Shown: positions 35,496-44,674 of the stretch, one piece after another
How positions within the stretch are numbered: position 1 is the stretch's first letter
How the letters are laid out: every line of letters begins with the position of its first letter
Assembly: GCF_002909445.1 (NCBI RefSeq)
Contig: NZ_PPXC01000009.1
Span: forward strand, 62,001 to 126,000
DNA: 64,000 bases
Direction: 5' to 3'
Source of the DNA: Arthrobacter glacialis
Lineage (GTDB): Bacteria; Actinomycetota; Actinomycetes; Actinomycetales; Micrococcaceae
Made by a program: the position numbers and the translations under genes
The notes under the pieces: model-generated
Databases searched by the model: none
What the model was told of the DNA's origin: nothing
Seen by the model: only the letters and a program-made list of their open reading frames with translations

Positions 35496-38400
35496 ATGGT
35501 CTCGCGTGTCCGCTCCACCTCTGTCATGGGCATTTTATTGGCCCTTTTGCTAAGTCTCACATCGGTGGGGGTGGTCGCCTTGCCTGCGCAGGCCGCAACC
35601 GCTTCCACAGTGGTGAGCATCAACTCGTCCTCACCCACCATGAACCGCATTGGTGCCGGCAGCTGCAGCCAATCCGACACCACGGCGCACTATGCGGTGG
35701 TCAAGTACTCCACCAAGGGTGTGGGCAACATGGCAATGGGGCTGAACGTCACAACATCCGGCCCCGTCACGGCCACGCTGTTCCAAGGCGTCTTCCAAGC
35801 AGAACCGTACATTGGCAATTGCTACTTTTATGCCTGGAACCAGCCCGCCGGACAGGCAATAGTCACCAACACCGGCTACAACAACTCCGAACTTCCGGAT
35901 TTTCCGGACCAGACCTGGTACCTGGTGCTGGCCAGCGACAATCCGGGCGCCGGTGTCACCGCCAACGTCAGCGTGACCACGAGCCTGGGCACGGTGGCCC
36001 TCGAGGCGGACCTTCCGGCAATCACCACCTCTTCACTTCCGCAGGGCGTCTACGGTGCTGCCTACAGCAGCACCGTCGCCGCGAGTGGCGGCACCGCCCC
36101 CTTGAGCTTCAGCGCCACGGGACTTCCCGCGGGGCTCAGCATGTCCGCAGCCGGTGTCGTCTCGGGAACGCCCACGAAAGCTGGGACATTTACTGCAGCC
36201 GTGACAGTCGCCGATGCACAGGGCAAGACTGCGGCCAGGAACCTGGGGCTTGCCGTTGCGGCCCCGACCATTTCCGTGGGGCCCAGCACCGTGCCGGCCG
36301 CACAGATTGGGCTCCTATATAGCCAAACAATCTCCGCATCCGGAGCCATTGGCCCGTACAGCTACGCAATTACAGCAGGTTCCCTGCCCGCCGGCTTGAG
36401 CTTGAGCTCCGCTGGAGTCCTCAGCGGCACGCCCACCGCTGGTGGCACCTTCAACTTCACGATCCGGGCCATCGACGCCGGCGGTTGGCAGGGGGCTCGG
36501 GCCTACTCCCTGTCGGTGGCTGCGCCGACCATAGGCATTGCGCCAACAGTCATGCCGGCGATGCGGGCGCTTGACCCTGTATCCGCAACAGTCACCGCAA
36601 ATGGCGGGACAGCCCCCTATGCGTACACCGTCACTGCCGGGGCACTGCCCGCAGGACTGACGCTGTCATCGGCCGGCGCCCTCATGGGAACACCAGCCGC
36701 TGCGGGGCAGTACAACTTCACAGTCACAGCCGTGGACTCCAGCACGGGCGGCACCGGCTATTCGGGCTCTCGAGCCTATTCCGTCACCGTTGCGCCCGTA
36801 CAGCTACCCACCATCACGCCCGCCACGTTACCCAACGCTGGGGCCGGGAAAGTCTACTCGGAACAGTTGAGTGGCGGCAACGGCGTTGCACCCTACACAT
36901 TCGCCATTGCTTCCGGCTCTCTGCCGGCAGGCCTGAGTTTGAGCGGTGCAGGACTGATTTCGGGCACACCAACAGCCAGTGGCACCTTCCCCGTGGGCAT
37001 CACTGTCACCGACTCCCGTGGCCGGGAAAGTACAGTCGCCTACCAGCTGGTTGTGGCCACATCGTCATTCACCGTTGGGCCAACCACCCTTCCCGCCACC
37101 ACGGCCTACAGTCCCTACTCCGGCAGCGTGACAGCCAGCGGCGGTGTTGGCCCCTACAGTTTTGCCGTAACGGCCGGTGCCTTGCCCCGCGGAATCACGT
37201 TGGCATCCAACGGCACATTGTCCGGGACAAGCAACGTCTCCGGAACGTCAAATTTCACCATCACTGCCACTGACAGCAGCACAGGCACCGGGCCCGCCAT
37301 CGGCGCCAGGTTCTACTCATTCACGGTGAACGCTCCAACACTTCCCTCCATCACACCTGGCACCGTGCCCGGCGGAACGGCAGGCACTGCCTACTCCCAG
37401 CAGCTCAGCGGGGCAACAGGTGTGGCACCGTATGTCTTCTCCGTTGTTTCGGGCGCACTGCCAGCGGGCCTGAGCCTGTCGAGCGCAGGTTTGCTCAGCG
37501 GCACCCCAACGGTTTCCGGGCCCTTCACCGTGGGCATCAAGGTGACGGACGCCCGCACATTGGAATCGACCAACAGTTTCACCCTCACCGTTGCGGCACC
37601 GGTCATCGCCGTCACGCCAGCAACATTGCCGGGAGCCAATGTTGGCGCAGCTTACGCCGTTGATGCTGGTGCAACAGGCGGGACCGCACCGCACAGTTTT
37701 GCGGTGACCGCGGGCTCATTGCCGGCAGGGTTGACCCTGACGGCGGCGGGCAAACTTGCGGGGACGCCCACTGCACCCGGCACCAAAAACTTCACCATCA
37801 CCGCCACAGACAGGTACGGCTTCACGGGTTCGCGGATGTACAGCCTGTTCAGCACGCCGGCTGCGCTGGTCCTGGGGCCGGCATCCCTTCCCGCCCCCGC
37901 CGCCGGTGACGCCTACTCGGCGCAGCTGGCCACCACTGGCGGCTACGGGACATTCAGCTACGCAATCACCTCCGGCACCTTGCCCACGGGACTGTCGCTG
38001 GACACGGGCACGGGTCTCATCTCGGGAACTCCGACGGCGGTGGGCAGCTACGGCTTCACTGTCACCTCAACGGACGTTGCCACAGCAGGCGGCGCCAACC
38101 CAGCGTCGGTGAACCGCAGTTACACCGTGGTGGTGCCGTCGGTTCCGCTCCAGCTGATGGGGCAGCTGCCGCAGGCCCACGTTGGCAGCGCCTACACGGG
38201 CGCACTGGCGGCAAGCGGTGGAACAGGCCCCTACACTTTCGCCCTGCAGCCTCAGGAAACGCTGCCCGCAGGATTGTCCCTGGCCGCCAACGGGCTCCTG
38301 ACTGGAACCCCCACGCTGGCGGGCACCTTCGACGTCGCCGTGAAGGTGACTGATGCCTACGGATCCGTCAGCAACCTCACCGGATCCTTGACAATTGCTC

Positions 38401-39440
38401 CCCTCGTTGCGGTAGCACCGGGGACTCTTGCCGGCGGCCAGACCGGCAGCAGCTACTCACAGCAACTCACTGCGGCCGGAGGTACGGGACCGTACGCCTT
38501 CGCGGTCACCTCCGGGTCCTTGCCGGCCGGCTTGGCCTTGGCCGCGGACGGTGCCCTCTCGGGAACCCCCACAGTGCACGGCAGCTCCAGCTTTACCGTC
38601 ACGGCCAAGGACGCTGGCGGCTTCCCCGGCACCAAGGCCTACACCGTTTCCGTGAAGCCGGCCGCAGTTGTTGTGGGTCCGGCCTCGTTGCCCGTCCCAA
38701 CAGCCGGCCTCGTCTACTCGGCACAGCTGACGGCCACCGGAGGAATCGGCCCGTTCACCTTTGCAGTCACAGCAGGCAGCCTGCCCACAGGACTGGCAAT
38801 GGCCCAGGACACGGGAATCATTTCGGGAATGCCGACGGCGGTGGGAGTCTTCGACTTCACCGTCACCACAACGGACACGGGCACATCGAATGACCCCGTG
38901 CCGGTGACGGCCAGCCGGGACTACACGGTGGAAGTGCCGTCGGTGCCTCTGACACTGACAGGCACACTGCCCCAGGCCCAGGCCGGGCAGGCCCACACAG
39001 CCCAGCTCGCTGTCACCGGAGGAACCGCACCGTATACCTTCGCCCTGAGCGGCGCGGGCCAGCGGATGGCACGCGCCGCTGCAGCAGCAGGCAGCCTGCC
39101 TGCGGGACTGGCACTGAGCAGTGCCGGCGTGCTGAGCGGGACTCCCACCGTGACCGGTGACTTCCAAATCAACCTGATGGTCAAAGATGCGTACGGCTCC
39201 ACCAGTGAGGTGAGCGCGGTCCTGACGATTGTTCCGGCAGCCGTGCCAACCCCAACGCCGGCACCCACCAGTCCCGCAGCCACCACCCCGGCTCCTGCGG
39301 TGCAGAAGAACCAGGCCCAAGGAAGCGGCGATCTGGCCACCACGGGAACAACAACGACCCATTGGATGGTCGTGGGCAGTGGCGCCCTGGTGCTCGGTCT
39401 CCTGGCGATGGGGGCCCTGCGCAGGCGCACCCGCAGCTAG
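35496..39440 (+). CDS. Surface protein with 12 Ig-like (He_PIG) repeats and LATTG anchor
   Basis: 1314 aa. ATG with AGGAA 4 nt upstream. A signal peptide (MGILLALLLSLTSVGVVALP) leads to an N-terminal beta domain of about 170 residues. Twelve putative Ig repeats of about 85-95 residues follow, each with a YSxxLxxxGGxxPYxF opening and an LPAGLSLSxxGxLSGTPTxxG close. A Pro/Thr linker (PAAVPTPTPAPTSPAATTP) precedes LATTG (1280-1284), a membrane helix and RRRTRS. This is a cell-wall anchored, adhesin- or stalk-like protein. Class E sortases favour LAXTG. No sortase gene is in the window. Partner is unknown. Confidence 0.9.
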   Translation: MVSRVRSTSVMGILLALLLSLTSVGVVALPAQAATASTVVSINSSSPTMNRIGAGSCSQSDTTAHYAVVKYSTKGVGNMAMGLNVTTSGPVTATLFQGVFQAEPYIGNCYFYAWNQPAGQAIVTNTGYNNSELPDFPDQTWYLVLASDNPGAGVTANVSVTTSLGTVALEADLPAITTSSLPQGVYGAAYSSTVAASGGTAPLSFSATGLPAGLSMSAAGVVSGTPTKAGTFTAAVTVADAQGKTAARNLGLAVAAPTISVGPSTVPAAQIGLLYSQTISASGAIGPYSYAITAGSLPAGLSLSSAGVLSGTPTAGGTFNFTIRAIDAGGWQGARAYSLSVAAPTIGIAPTVMPAMRALDPVSATVTANGGTAPYAYTVTAGALPAGLTLSSAGALMGTPAAAGQYNFTVTAVDSSTGGTGYSGSRAYSVTVAPVQLPTITPATLPNAGAGKVYSEQLSGGNGVAPYTFAIASGSLPAGLSLSGAGLISGTPTASGTFPVGITVTDSRGRESTVAYQLVVATSSFTVGPTTLPATTAYSPYSGSVTASGGVGPYSFAVTAGALPRGITLASNGTLSGTSNVSGTSNFTITATDSSTGTGPAIGARFYSFTVNAPTLPSITPGTVPGGTAGTAYSQQLSGATGVAPYVFSVVSGALPAGLSLSSAGLLSGTPTVSGPFTVGIKVTDARTLESTNSFTLTVAAPVIAVTPATLPGANVGAAYAVDAGATGGTAPHSFAVTAGSLPAGLTLTAAGKLAGTPTAPGTKNFTITATDRYGFTGSRMYSLFSTPAALVLGPASLPAPAAGDAYSAQLATTGGYGTFSYAITSGTLPTGLSLDTGTGLISGTPTAVGSYGFTVTSTDVATAGGANPASVNRSYTVVVPSVPLQLMGQLPQAHVGSAYTGALAASGGTGPYTFALQPQETLPAGLSLAANGLLTGTPTLAGTFDVAVKVTDAYGSVSNLTGSLTIAPLVAVAPGTLAGGQTGSSYSQQLTAAGGTGPYAFAVTSGSLPAGLALAADGALSGTPTVHGSSSFTVTAKDAGGFPGTKAYTVSVKPAAVVVGPASLPVPTAGLVYSAQLTATGGIGPFTFAVTAGSLPTGLAMAQDTGIISGMPTAVGVFDFTVTTTDTGTSNDPVPVTASRDYTVEVPSVPLTLTGTLPQAQAGQAHTAQLAVTGGTAPYTFALSGAGQRMARAAAAAGSLPAGLALSSAGVLSGTPTVTGDFQINLMVKDAYGSTSEVSAVLTIVPAAVPTPTPAPTSPAATTPAPAVQKNQAQGSGDLATTGTTTTHWMVVGSGALVLGLLAMGALRRRTRS

Positions 39441-39486
39441 CCACGGGCTGATTGGACAGCATCTGATTGCACAGCATCATGTGCAC

Positions 39487-39560
39487 AGTTGGGCGGACTG
39501 CCATCAATGCGGCAAGCTTGTTCCATGAACAAGCCCAACCGGATGGCCGCCCGCCCAACT
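39487..39560 (+). promoter_or_regulatory. Long hairpin enclosing the start codon of the following lipoprotein gene
   Basis: Outer arms AGTTGGGCGG and CCGCCCAACT (10 bp) and a second pair GCCATC/GATGGC enclose an inner 8-bp hairpin, GCTTGTTC and GAACAAGC, whose loop is CAT. The proposed ATG (39525-39527) straddles this terminal loop. The structure could occlude initiation or act as a DNA operator. Confidence 0.6.
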
Positions 39561-40268
39561 GCGTTATGGAGCGTGCTGGCTGCAGTGGCGGCGCTGAGCT
39601 TGGCCGGCTGTATTACCGTGCCAGTCGGCGGCGGCGAAGCCACAGCCACGGCTGGCCCCACTGCGCCGCTGACGTACGTTGACAGGCTCAAGGCCACGCC
39701 CGTTGCGCAGCCCAGCGAGGATGCAGCCACCACCGAGCTGCCGCAGTTCATCACCGAATCTCGCAACATCGCCTGCGTTTTCACCACATCACGGGCGGGG
39801 CACTTGAACCAGCCGTGGGAGCCGAACAACTTCAATGACAGCGCCAACGCAGCGGCGCCCATCATCCCTGCTGTCAACTGCCAAATGGTCAGCTACCCGC
39901 AGGTCCATGCCGCCGATGTGCAGGACAGCTGCGCCGGAAGCAATGTTGGCTACCTGGGCGGGGTTGCCACCCTCCTGCCCGAGGAGGCCGTCTATGGTGG
40001 CTGCCGGGCGGGCGTGACGGCCATGGAGGCGGCGTTTGGTGCCCGCGGAACCGTCAACCAACTCATGGGCAGCATCCCCGCCCTGGTGCCGGGTGCGGCC
40101 ATGGAATCCCAAGGCTACCGCTGTGCCCCCATGGACGACGGCGTTGCGTGCGCCAATCTGGCCAGCGGGCTGGGCTTTTTCCTCGCCGCCGAAAAATACG
40201 AAATCTTTGGCCCCGGGCAGCCACCTGCAACGGCCGCCCAGAGCAGCCCAGCGCCGGTCTCAGGGTAA
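39525..40268 (+). CDS. Secreted lipoprotein, unknown function
   Basis: 247 aa from ATG at 39525 (MNKPNRMAARPTALWSVLAA). Lipobox LAGC follows a hydrophobic core. The mature protein is rich in paired Cys (NIACVFTTS, PAVNCQMVS, DSCAGSNVGYLGG, YGGCRAGV, YRCAPMDDGVACANLASG), suggesting disulfide-stabilised folding. No ribosome site is evident, and the ATG lies in a hairpin loop, so an alternative start is possible. It is followed by an AT-rich gap before sucC. No domain was recognised. Confidence 0.7.
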   Translation: MNKPNRMAARPTALWSVLAAVAALSLAGCITVPVGGGEATATAGPTAPLTYVDRLKATPVAQPSEDAATTELPQFITESRNIACVFTTSRAGHLNQPWEPNNFNDSANAAAPIIPAVNCQMVSYPQVHAADVQDSCAGSNVGYLGGVATLLPEEAVYGGCRAGVTAMEAAFGARGTVNQLMGSIPALVPGAAMESQGYRCAPMDDGVACANLASGLGFFLAAEKYEIFGPGQPPATAAQSSPAPVSG

Positions 40269-40440
40269 AACGTAAGGAAAGTAACGCCGTCGGGCACCAA
40301 AAGGGGCTCTTTGTGAGGTGAATAACTTGCTATGACTGTGGCGAATTGGTCAAGTATGTGCTTTCACATCGACGCGGTAATGTGTGGAAGGGGTCAACGC
40401 CCCTCGAAATCACTACTTCGACGTAGAAGGACACCAATCC

Positions 40441-41610
40441 GTGGACCTGTTTGAATACCAGGCGCGCGACATGTTTGAGGCTCACGGCGTTCCCGTGTTG
40501 GCCGGCATCGTGGCGCACACCCCTGAAGAAGCAAAGGCAGCAGCCGAGAAGATTGGCGGCGTCACAGTCGTCAAGGCACAGGTAAAGGTCGGTGGCCGCG
40601 GCAAGGCCGGCGGCGTCAAGGTTGCAAAAACCGCTGACGAAGCGTTCGAGCACGCCTCCGCCATTCTTGGCATGGACATCAAGGGTCACACCGTTAACAC
40701 GGTCATGATCGCCCAGGGTGCAGACATTGCCGAGGAGTTCTACTTCTCCGTATTGCTGGACCGCGCCAACCGCAACTACCTGGCCATGTGCTCGGTAGAG
40801 GGTGGCATGGAGATCGAAGAACTCGCAGTTGAGCGCCCCGAGGCCCTGGCAAAGGTCGCCGTTGACCCCGCCGTGGGCATCGATCAGGCCAAGGCTGACG
40901 AGATCGTCGCCGCTGCTGGCTTCTCCGCGGAGCTCGCTCCCAAGGTTGCCGACGCGATCATCAAGCTGTGGGACGTCTTCGTTAAGGAAGACGCAACACT
41001 GGTCGAGGTCAACCCGCTGGTTCGCACCGGCGCTGGCGACATTGTTGCCTTGGACGGAAAGGTTTCTCTTGATGAGAACGCCGACTTCCGCCACCCCCAC
41101 CACACCAAGCTCGAAGACGCTGCTGCGGCTGACCCGTTGGAAGCCAAGGCTAAGGCTGCGGACTTGAACTACGTCAAGCTCGACGGCGAAGTTGGCGTCA
41201 TCGGCAACGGTGCCGGCCTGGTTATGTCCACGCTGGATGTTGTTGCTTACGCAGGCGAGAACCATGGTGGCGTCAAGCCCGCCAACTTCCTGGACATTGG
41301 TGGTGGAGCATCCGCAGAGGTCATGGCCGCTGGTTTGGACGTCATCCTCAACGACCCCCAGGTCAAGAGCGTCTTTGTTAACGTCTTCGGTGGCATCACC
41401 GCCTGTGACGCTGTTGCCAAGGGCATTGTTGGCGCACTGGCCGAGCTCGGTTCTGCTGCGAACAAGCCCCTCGTTGTCCGTCTCGACGGCAACAACGTTG
41501 AAGAAGGCCGTCGCATCCTCAACGAAGCCAACCACCCGTTGGTCACCCTGGCCGCCACGATGGACGAGGGCGCCGACAAGGCTGCCGAACTCGCCCACGC
41601 AGCAAAGTAG
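40441..41610 (+). CDS. sucC: Succinate-CoA ligase (ADP-forming), beta subunit
   Basis: 389 aa from a GTG at 40441, with AGAAGGA about 10 nt upstream. The ATP-grasp domain is intact ([39 protein letters not shown]) and a CoA-ligase domain ([18 protein letters not shown]) carries the conserved Gly-rich loop. It pairs with the alpha subunit 15 bp downstream to form succinyl-CoA synthetase of the TCA cycle. Confidence 0.97.
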   Translation: MDLFEYQARDMFEAHGVPVLAGIVAHTPEEAKAAAEKIGGVTVVKAQVKVGGRGKAGGVKVAKTADEAFEHASAILGMDIKGHTVNTVMIAQGADIAEEFYFSVLLDRANRNYLAMCSVEGGMEIEELAVERPEALAKVAVDPAVGIDQAKADEIVAAAGFSAELAPKVADAIIKLWDVFVKEDATLVEVNPLVRTGAGDIVALDGKVSLDENADFRHPHHTKLEDAAAADPLEAKAKAADLNYVKLDGEVGVIGNGAGLVMSTLDVVAYAGENHGGVKPANFLDIGGGASAEVMAAGLDVILNDPQVKSVFVNVFGGITACDAVAKGIVGALAELGSAANKPLVVRLDGNNVEEGRRILNEANHPLVTLAATMDEGADKAAELAHAAK

Positions 41611-41625
41611 AGGTTTAGAAAACTT

Positions 41626-42528
41626 ATGTCTATCTTCTTGAATAAAGATTCCAAGGTCATCGTCCAGGGCATCACCGGCGGCGAAGGCACCAAGCACACC
41701 GCTCTGATGCTCAAGGCTGGCACCCAGGTTGTTGGCGGCGTGAATGCACGCAAGGCCGGCACCACTGTTGTTCACGGCGACGTTGAACTGCCCGTCTTCG
41801 GAACCGTCACCGAGGCTGTTGCCACGACCGGCGCCGACGTCTCGATCGTGTTCGTTCCCCCGGCATTCACCAAGGATGCTGTTGTTGAGGCCATCGAAGC
41901 CGGCGTTCCGCTGGTTGTTGTCATCACCGAAGGCGTGCCGGTACAGGACGCTGCCGAGTTCTGGGCCCTGGCCCAGTCCAAGGTTGACGCTTCCGGAAAC
42001 CAGATCACCCGCATCATCGGCCCGAACTGCCCCGGCATCATCACCCCCGGTGAAGCACTGGTTGGCATCACCCCGAACAACATCACCCAGAAGGGCCCGA
42101 TCGGCTTGGTTTCCAAGTCCGGCACCCTGACCTACCAGATGATGTTCGAGCTGCGCGACCTGGGCTTCTCCACCGCCATCGGCATCGGCGGCGACCCCGT
42201 CATCGGCACCACCCACATCGACGCACTTGCTGCGTTCGAGGCGGACCCGGAGACCAAGGCCATCGTCATGATTGGTGAAATTGGTGGCGACGCTGAAGAG
42301 CGCGCAGCCGAATACATCAAGGCCCACGTCACCAAGCCCGTTGTTGGTTATGTTGCAGGCTTCACGGCTCCCGAGGGCAAGACCATGGGCCACGCCGGCG
42401 CCATCGTCTCCGGCTCCGCAGGAACCGCTCAGGCCAAGAAGGAAGCCCTCGAGGCTGCTGGCGTGAAGGTCGGCAAGACGCCTTCCGAGACCGCCACACT
42501 GCTGCGCGAAGTTTTCGCAGCACTGTAA
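41626..42528 (+). CDS. sucD: Succinate-CoA ligase, alpha subunit
   Basis: 300 aa. CoA-binding Rossmann domain ([20 protein letters not shown]) and a ligase domain with the phosphorylated His in [17 protein letters not shown] (the GHAGA motif). Also seen are [15 protein letters not shown] and [10 protein letters not shown] strong terminator follows at 42545-42593, so sucCD is a two-gene operon. Confidence 0.97.
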   Translation: MSIFLNKDSKVIVQGITGGEGTKHTALMLKAGTQVVGGVNARKAGTTVVHGDVELPVFGTVTEAVATTGADVSIVFVPPAFTKDAVVEAIEAGVPLVVVITEGVPVQDAAEFWALAQSKVDASGNQITRIIGPNCPGIITPGEALVGITPNNITQKGPIGLVSKSGTLTYQMMFELRDLGFSTAIGIGGDPVIGTTHIDALAAFEADPETKAIVMIGEIGGDAEERAAEYIKAHVTKPVVGYVAGFTAPEGKTMGHAGAIVSGSAGTAQAKKEALEAAGVKVGKTPSETATLLREVFAAL

Positions 42529-42544
42529 GTATTCTGTAACGCAT

Positions 42545-42593
42545 AAAAAGCGTGGCCCCTGCACCATTAATGGTGTGGCGGCCGCGCTTTTTT
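42545..42593 (+). terminator. Terminator of the sucCD operon
   Basis: A 13-bp stem (AAAAAGCGTGGCC pairing with GGCCGCGCTTTTT, one G-T wobble) encloses an inner palindrome CACCATTAATGGTG and ends with a T-run. Confidence 0.85.
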
Positions 42594-42645
42594 GTGTCCT
42601 CCGAGGTTCCTTTCGCCGCTCTTTTCGCTGACTCGGCGACGATGC

Positions 42646-44016
42646 TCAGATGAGCTCGGCAAGTGCCGCCAAGCCGCGGGGAACCTGGACTTGCAGGCGA
42701 CCGAGCACAGCATTTAATGCCGCGGATCTGTCCTGCTCCGGCGGGACCCGTGCCGGGTTGAGTGCCACGCCGTTGGCCCACTCCTTGATGTCTGGTTGGG
42801 ACCCAAACGACATGGTGGCGCGGGTGCCCAGCAGGTTCATTCTTGCCCAGTCCGCCAGCGAATTGGGATACGGCGTTGGTGGACACAGCCGGTTCTTCTC
42901 GGCATCGTCGCTGCGCGTGGCTTCCACATACCCCGCCAGGGCTGCCCCGAAGCAGGGGAATCCGGCCCGGATGGGCTGCAACGTGATCGCCGTACGGCCC
43001 CAGATAGGTACGTTGGGTGGGTACTGCAAGCCGGACGCGGCGCAGTGCACCACGATCGCATCCTTGGCTAGGGTGACTGCGCCTTCTTCGAGGGTGATGC
43101 GTCCCCGCTCAACCAAGCGGACATGCCCCAACCGCACCACATGCTCAATGGTGCGCAGTTGCTCCAGCTCCCACGTGGCCAGCGTAGGTGTCTTCGCCAT
43201 GGTGGGTGTAAAGGCGCGGTCAATGCGCACCATGATGCCAGCATCCTCAAGCCGGAGGAACAAGTTCTCCAGCGATGTGGCGGTCCCAGCCGCCTCCATG
43301 ATGTCCGCGGCCATGCCCAGGACCACCGTTGGATCTGGCTGCACCACCGCCCGGTTGAGCATCCAAGGATCGCGGGGGCGCACCCAGACGATCTGAGCTG
43401 CGTCCACGCCCCGGGCAAGGAGCCAGATGCACGCGTCTGTGGCGGATTTACCGGATCCGACGATCACATACTGGCTGGCTCCCTCGGCCAGGTGCGCCAG
43501 GCCGTTGACCGGAATCACGCGTGCGCCGTCAGCGACCTCGAACGGCGGCGCTGTGTCCGCCGGGATGCTCGGGGCGAGGTACCGCGCGTCGACAATCCGG
43601 CACTGCGGCGGAACAGTGAACTGTTTTCCGGAGATGCGTGAACGGACCCGGCGATCTGCGGTGTAGTCGCAGTTGGCCAGGAACTCAACCCGGCCGGACT
43701 CCAGCAGGCGGCCGCCCAGAAGATGGGAGTAGTAGGCGCAAATTTCGGGGGCATCGGCCCGCTCGTGCAGCCCGGCCTCCGGCCCGCGGCTCTGCACGAG
43801 GCCGCCGCCGAGCAATGTTGAGGCCACGCCGTAGAAGGCGGAAGCTTGGTGCAGGCGCACAAAGGGGTAGGCGTCGAGCCAGTGTCCGCCAACCGCGTGG
43901 CGCCGGTCCACGAGGGCCACGCGAGCCTTGGTGTGGTCAATCAGCGCGTCGGTGAACGCCATGCCCGTGGCACCCGCCCCGACCACAAGATAGTCCGCAT
44001 CCACAATGCGCTCCAT
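42646..44016 (-). CDS. FAD/NAD(P)-binding oxidoreductase, monooxygenase-like
   Basis: 456 aa. The N-terminal FAD-binding Rossmann motif is VVGAGATGMAFTDALI, and a second nucleotide motif is YVIVGSGKSATDACIWLL. An early motif HWLDAYPFVRLHQASAFYG resembles flavin monooxygenase-type proteins. Length (456 aa) and two Rossmann folds suggest an FMO-like or lysine/ornithine hydroxylase-like flavoprotein, but no reaction can be assigned. It is a single gene upstream of (and on the same strand as) nothing obviously related; the MarR gene lies 46 bp upstream on the same strand. Confidence 0.75.
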   Translation of the reverse strand: MERIVDADYLVVGAGATGMAFTDALIDHTKARVALVDRRHAVGGHWLDAYPFVRLHQASAFYGVASTLLGGGLVQSRGPEAGLHERADAPEICAYYSHLLGGRLLESGRVEFLANCDYTADRRVRSRISGKQFTVPPQCRIVDARYLAPSIPADTAPPFEVADGARVIPVNGLAHLAEGASQYVIVGSGKSATDACIWLLARGVDAAQIVWVRPRDPWMLNRAVVQPDPTVVLGMAADIMEAAGTATSLENLFLRLEDAGIMVRIDRAFTPTMAKTPTLATWELEQLRTIEHVVRLGHVRLVERGRITLEEGAVTLAKDAIVVHCAASGLQYPPNVPIWGRTAITLQPIRAGFPCFGAALAGYVEATRSDDAEKNRLCPPTPYPNSLADWARMNLLGTRATMSFGSQPDIKEWANGVALNPARVPPEQDRSAALNAVLGRLQVQVPRGLAALAELI

Positions 44017-44062
44017 GGACTAATCCAAGCACCCTAAGGGTGGCGGAGCAATGGGGTGGGGC

Positions 44063-44521
44063 TTACTGGGCAGGTACGACGGCGTGAAGTTGGGGGAGTG
44101 CCTGAACCAACGGGGCCAGTTCCGGCAACAGGGCGGCCTCGGCCAGTGCGCACTCCAGTGCTTCGTCGTGAACGGGGCGTGCCGTGTCCAACAGTTCCGA
44201 GCCAGCTGCCGTCAGTTCCGTGTAGATCCCACGGCGGTCGTCGGCGCACAGGATGCGGGTCAGCAACCCACGATCCTCAAGCCGGTTGACCAGGCGTGTG
44301 GTGGCGCTGGGGCTCAGCGCCGTGGCCCGGCCCAGCTGCTGCATGCGCATGTGCCAGCCGTCCTGCCGGCTCAGGGCGTCCAGGACGGTGTATTCCACTA
44401 CTGAAAGCTGCGCGGCGTTGGTCAGGGCTTTCTCCATGCTTGCCTCGATCAAGCCATGGAGCGCGGCCAGTGTCCGCCACCCTTGGGCGCGAATTTCAAC
44501 GGCGTCGTCCCTGATGCCCAT
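44063..44521 (-). CDS. MarR-family transcriptional regulator
   Basis: 152 aa from ATG at 44521 with AAAGGAA 7 nt upstream. Winged helix: LSVVEYTVLDALSRQDGWHM, recognition region ATALSPSATTRLVNRLEDRG and wing CADDRRGIYTELTAAG. It is divergent from an MFS exporter gene, with a palindrome between them, the usual MarR arrangement for autoregulation and drug-responsive control. Confidence 0.92.
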   Translation of the reverse strand: MGIRDDAVEIRAQGWRTLAALHGLIEASMEKALTNAAQLSVVEYTVLDALSRQDGWHMRMQQLGRATALSPSATTRLVNRLEDRGLLTRILCADDRRGIYTELTAAGSELLDTARPVHDEALECALAEAALLPELAPLVQALPQLHAVVPAQ

Positions 44522-44585
44522 GGGCGGATTCCTTTCACGGGAAATGTGCAATGCAGCACAAAAGCAATTTAGTTGCTTGCGCGCT

Positions 44586-44605
44586 ATAGTTGCGTGTGCA
44601 ACAAT
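44586..44605. promoter_or_regulatory. Candidate MarR operator
   Basis: ATAGTTGC, 4 bp, GCAACAAT: a near-perfect 8-bp inverted repeat between the MarR gene and the MFS gene. Related half-sites flank it (TTTAGTTGC near 44569 and GCAACTACTA near 44618), giving a cluster of three sites across the shared promoter region. Confidence 0.6.
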
Positions 44606-44674
44606 TTATGAAGCGCTTGCAACTACTAGCTTACGCTCCTTATTTATTTTACCCAAGCCCCTAGAAGGAGAATC

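Noticed and set aside
40330-42567. 745-codon open frame antisense to sucCD
   Set aside because: It lies opposite highly conserved sucCD and is explained by high GC codon bias leaving few stops in the antisense frame; the translation is low complexity with no motif or ribosome site.
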